Assembly: GCA_009760855.2 (NCBI GenBank)
Contig: WPIO01000127.1
Location: 574,501 to 638,500, forward strand
Direction: 5' to 3'
Length of the DNA stretch: 64,000 nucleotides
DNA from: Cristatella mucedo
Lineage: Eukaryota > Bryozoa > Phylactolaemata > Cristatellidae
Shown here: positions 60,431 to 64,000 of the stretch, one piece after another
Position numbering within the stretch: position 1 is the stretch's first letter
How the letters are laid out: every line of letters begins with the position of its first letter
Position numbers and translations under genes: made by a program
The notes under the pieces: generated by a model
Database searches by the model: none
What the model was told of the DNA's origin: nothing
What the model saw: the letters and a program-made list of their open reading frames with translations, nothing else

Positions 60431-62460
60431 AGTAGCCGTCGATAAGTCTAGCCTGGGACACGGATGTATTTTAGTGTCTTGTGGCAAACGCAGGCATATG
60501 GACGTACGTACATTTCCTCTCTGTGGGCAATGCATGGGCATGGACGCGAAAGAAGGCGTTCCGGGGAGCACAGGGCCATTGGCGTTCAATTTACTTTTGG
60601 GAGTGCAAGAACGCGGACTTACATCAGTGCCCTGTCGGCAAAGTATTACAATAGACGCGCGTAACCGAAAGTGTGCAAAGAGGAGCACGAGGTCACGGAC
60701 TTACATCGGCTGCGTGCTGCTCGGAACGAAGCGAGAGCCAGCGACGAACTGCTGCTCGGTGGCTGGTGTTAGCTTTGCCAGGTCATGTCAATGGCGTGGC
60801 TCGCTAGATTGACCTACTTCTCGCGATATCTTCGAAATTGAAATGCTATAATTAGATATTGCCAGGATAGGGGATGCGATAGCTTGATCGGCAGCTTAAG
60901 GCCACGTTTCTTTCTCCCCTGCCTCAAGAGAGCATTGCAACTTTGCCAAGACCACGTGACCGAGATTGCCGTCCCTGCACGCGTCGATCATTACAGTATA
61001 GATATTACCCCTGGATATTACTCTTGGAGTAAGTTGCTCGCACTGAACAACCCGGGTCTATGGCTTGAGCCCTGTGGAGGGGAGTCCTTTGCTGCCAGCA
61101 CCATGCTGACTGCCATAGACTGTCCTCAGCCTCGGTAAACACAAGGCTGGTGAATCAAGCCACCATTTTATGCTCACCTGTGCCAAGCAAATCACAGGTG
61201 CCAACAGCAACGATGGCAATTGTGCGACTATGTGGTAATAGCTGGTTAGAAATCTCAGAAAGATGGCTCTCATCCATTACTTGCTGATGCCGTGGAGATC
61301 AAGTCTCTTTCGAAGTCTCCATGCTCATATCTTCGAGTCTAAGAGGAGAAACCGTTTCTTCACGAGCTGCCGAGATCTCTAATCAAATGGAAAAACTTAG
61401 CAATAAACTCTAGGTGAACGATCCGGGAAAATAAGCGCCCATCACTACTAGCTTGACATCAAATAACGATATCACTTGTCTGCCCCGAACGAGAAAGAGA
61501 AGCCGGTTTTAAGAGCTGCAGCCTTGATGACAAACGAATGGATAGGAGATAAATAGATGGTAGACATCACAGACATGCGATAGCAAATACAGGTACTGCA
61601 TTTGACCGGCGCTTCGTCGAAGTTTCATGCCAAGAAAATCATCGAGATGCAGCTAGGTTCCTTGATATAAACAGGAAATAAAAGAGATCGTGTAGGTGTA
61701 CAGTTACGCGCATTTCTGTAGATATCAATCAATGCTTTCCATACAGCATCTTTAAAATGCCCATAAATAGATTCCGTTCTCTGAGCGTGCTATACGAATG
61801 TATTTATTATTATTGTTATTATTATTACTGTTGCTTGACCCCTAAAAATGATACCGGTTAATCATTGATATTAAGCAGTTGTCTTATCACTGCGAAGTAA
61901 AGAGAAAGTATCGTAGTTTCGTCATCAAATTAAGAATTTAATTGCATACCTGTGGAAGTCAGAGACAAGATTTACTACAACTCATCCAACTCGTTGATAC
62001 AAATTTGATTTTACAACAAAATCGTGGCCCTAGAAAGTTTAAACTGGCAAGAAAAACATTTAGGGCGAAGATACCTTGTATAATTACTTGAAGTTGCTGG
62101 CTATGACTTCGAGCGTTCGCAGAGACCTCTTTGCTCTGCTGCGAGCCATAGACGATGAATGCTTTCAGTGAATACTAAGGTTAAGAAATAAAACTTTAAA
62201 CCTATGAAGCAGTCAATGGGCTCTTCATCGCCGTAGCTCATGAAAGCGTGGGGAAGACAATTAACAGCACAAGAGCAGATTAGGTAGCAGACCGCTGTGC
62301 ACTGCACAGAACGAATTCTGTCTGTCGTTTCAGCGAGGACGATTGCATCGTCTAAGCGACGTCTAGCTTGCAGCTCCAGTCTGAGGTATCAGCCAAAGCG
62401 GCAGCCAAAGGAATTTTATGTGATGCATCGATAGCGATTACAACCGGCCAGTGAGCTGCT

Positions 62461-62622
62461 AAAAAAAAATCCCAGCTGATTAAACAGCCTCTTTTTGCAT
62501 AGCGACAGAAGAGCCTTTACGGCTATCACCACCGCTTGCAGTGGCGATATTGGATCGCCCACTGCAGGAATCGAACCCACGACCTCGGGACCGAGGTCGT
62601 GAAAGCAACCGCCTTACTAAAG
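62461..62622 (-). mobile_element. SINE-1 copy, inserted after the duplication
   Basis: A9 run, 'cccagctgattaaacagcct', 'gcatagcgacagaagagcc', B box reversed ('caggaatcgaacccacg') and 'gaaagcaaccgccttact'. Unit 1 has the uninterrupted site at about 60055-60065. Confidence 0.88.
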
Positions 62623-62679
62623 CGTACTGAAGCGTCAGTGTGTTCAATTGTGAAAATTCATTAGGATCTTCTTAATTCA

Positions 62680-62955
62680 TAAGAAACTAAAAAAAAAATC
62701 TATTTATAACAGCATTTAGTGGGTCCTCGTGATTCGATATGCTTACGCGTGCTGCCACTGTGCATGCTGCCACTAACCACACTTGCATGCTGACCCTGCG
62801 AATGTCACCCCTATCCTTGTTATTCTTGTTATTTATCGAGCATTCTACCACTGACCATTCGATCGTCTTTCCTCTGCAGCAAATGTAAAGCCCCCAGAAA
62901 AAGACTGAGTTCTCTGAGGGCGCTTTATCAACTGTATTATTATTATTACTATTAT
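62680..62955 (+). mobile_element. LINE L-A 3' end in duplication unit 2
   Basis: 'tatttataacagcatttagt', 3' UTR and hairpin (62885-62930) with an ATT-rich end. It matches the copy at 60140 and so predates the duplication. Confidence 0.82.
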
Positions 62956-64000
62956 ATTTCTAGTGATATTTAATATACTAACTTGGACACGCTTGGATGC
63001 TTCATGGCCGTAGACGTCGATAAGTCTAGTCTGGGGACGCTGATGTATATTAGCGTCTTGTGGCAAAACAAACGCGGGTATGGACGTTCGTAAGTTTCCT
63101 GTCTGTTGGCAATGCATGGGTAAGGATGTGAAAGGAAGCGTTCGGCAAAGGATTACAATGGACGCGCGAACCCGGATGTGTGCAAGGGGGGAGCACGAGG
63201 ACACGGACTTACATCGGCTGCGTGCTGCTCGGACCGAAGCGAGAGCCAGCGAACTGCTGCTCGGTGGCTCGTGTTAGCTTTGCCAGGTCATGTCAATGGC
63301 GTGGCTCACTAGATTGACATACTTCTTACAATATCTTCGGAATTGCAACGCTATAATTAGATTTTTCCAAAATAGTGGATGTGTTAGCTTGATCGGCTGC
63401 TAAAGGCCACGTTTCTTTCTCGCCTGCCTCAAGAGAGCATTGCCACTTTGCAAAGATCACGTGACAGAGCTTGCCGTCTCTGCAGGCGTCGATCAGTACA
63501 GTATATATGTTACCCCGGATATTACTCTTAGAGTAAGTTGCTCGCACTGAACTGCCCGGACATAGGCTTGAGTATTGCGAAAGGAAGTCCTATGGTGCGA
63601 GTAGCATTTGGATTGCCAATAGAGGGTCTTCTGCCGCGATATAAATGCAAGTCCTCTGCCACGATATACACGAGGCTGATGAATCAAGCCCCCCTTTTAT
63701 GCTGACCTGGGCCAAACAAATCACAGGCGCCATCAGCAATGATGGCGATTGTGTGACTATGTGTTAACTGGTTAGAAAGCTCAGAAAGATGGCTCATCCC
63801 TTACTTGCCAGCCGTGGAGGTCAAGTCTCGGTCGAAGTCTCTATTTTCAAATCTTCGAATTTGAGAGCAACCATTTCTTCACGAGCTCTCGAGATCTCCA
63901 ATCAAGTGAAAAAATTTAGCAATAAACTCTAGCTGAAGCATCCGGGAACCATTAAATATTCGCCACTACTAACTTGATAGAGCAGAAAATGTGAAATATA

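Larger units (their letters stand above)
58913..61458 (+). repeat. Tandem duplication unit 1 (about 2.5 kb)
   Basis: Colinear with 61459-63978 over its full length: 'aataacgatatcacttgtctg' at 58917 and 61464, 'tcggttaaccattgatat' at 59300, 'ttacatcggctgcgtgctgc' at 60701 and 63209, and 'agcaataaactctag' at 61399 and 63918. It contains LINE ends at 59205-59275 and 60140-60430, present in both units, and one at 59602-59766 unique to this unit. Confidence 0.88.
61459..63978 (+). repeat. Tandem duplication unit 2 (about 2.5 kb)
   Basis: Second copy of the unit, diverged by many substitutions and small indels. It carries a SINE-1 at 62461-62622 absent from unit 1 and lacks the unit 1 LINE tail. 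It appears to end at about 63978, just before the window edge. Confidence 0.85.

Overview
This is eukaryotic, animal-type DNA. It has spliced coding exons with GT/AG borders, multi-kilobase introns packed with truncated LINEs and tRNA-type SINEs, mariner-like terminal inverted repeats, and many long microsatellites. There are no bacterial-style gene rows. The LINE ends and the MCT (SLC16) proteins suggest an invertebrate metazoan; I cannot name the species.

The only genes I can support are members of one family, monocarboxylate transporters (MCT/SLC16, major facilitator superfamily), in a head-to-tail array on the + strand. Gene A contributes only its last coding exon (2525-2676), with a poly(A) signal at 3003. 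Gene B is complete: five coding exons (16990-17089, 28256-28399, 32922-33065, 40917-42059, 44240-44394), all introns in phase 1, joining to an uninterrupted 561-residue reading frame. Gene C contributes only coding exon 1 (53337-53460), inside a GC/CpG-rich block and followed at once by a pure run of about 26 GGC triplets. Its remaining exons must lie beyond the window.

The rest is mainly repeats. LINE family L-A (CR1/L2-like, C-terminus with a TFRSLHS-type motif, an (ATT)n tail and a conserved 3' hairpin) has dozens of 5'-truncated copies on both strands, two of them nested in other copies. LINE family L-B (C-terminus with a GDRNFSSAGPRLWNSLP-type motif) has five or six copies. SINE-1 is tRNA-derived with an intact B box. 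SINE-2 is tRNA-like and carries a copy of the L-A 3' hairpin, which suggests it is mobilised by that LINE. Mariner/pogo-like non-autonomous elements lie at 11672-12817, 56435-57159 and from 57272. A foldback pair lies at 39073-39376 and 39992-40278. A GC-rich stretch at about 8000-9730 looks like a decayed, unclassified element, with a related copy near 48.1-48.5 kb.

The right end (58913 to about 63978) is a tandem duplication of a unit of about 2.5 kb. Each copy has later received a different retroelement, giving natural filled and empty insertion sites. No rRNA, no functional tRNA gene and no CRISPR array was seen. Exon borders and reading frames were checked by hand; all repeat borders are approximate.
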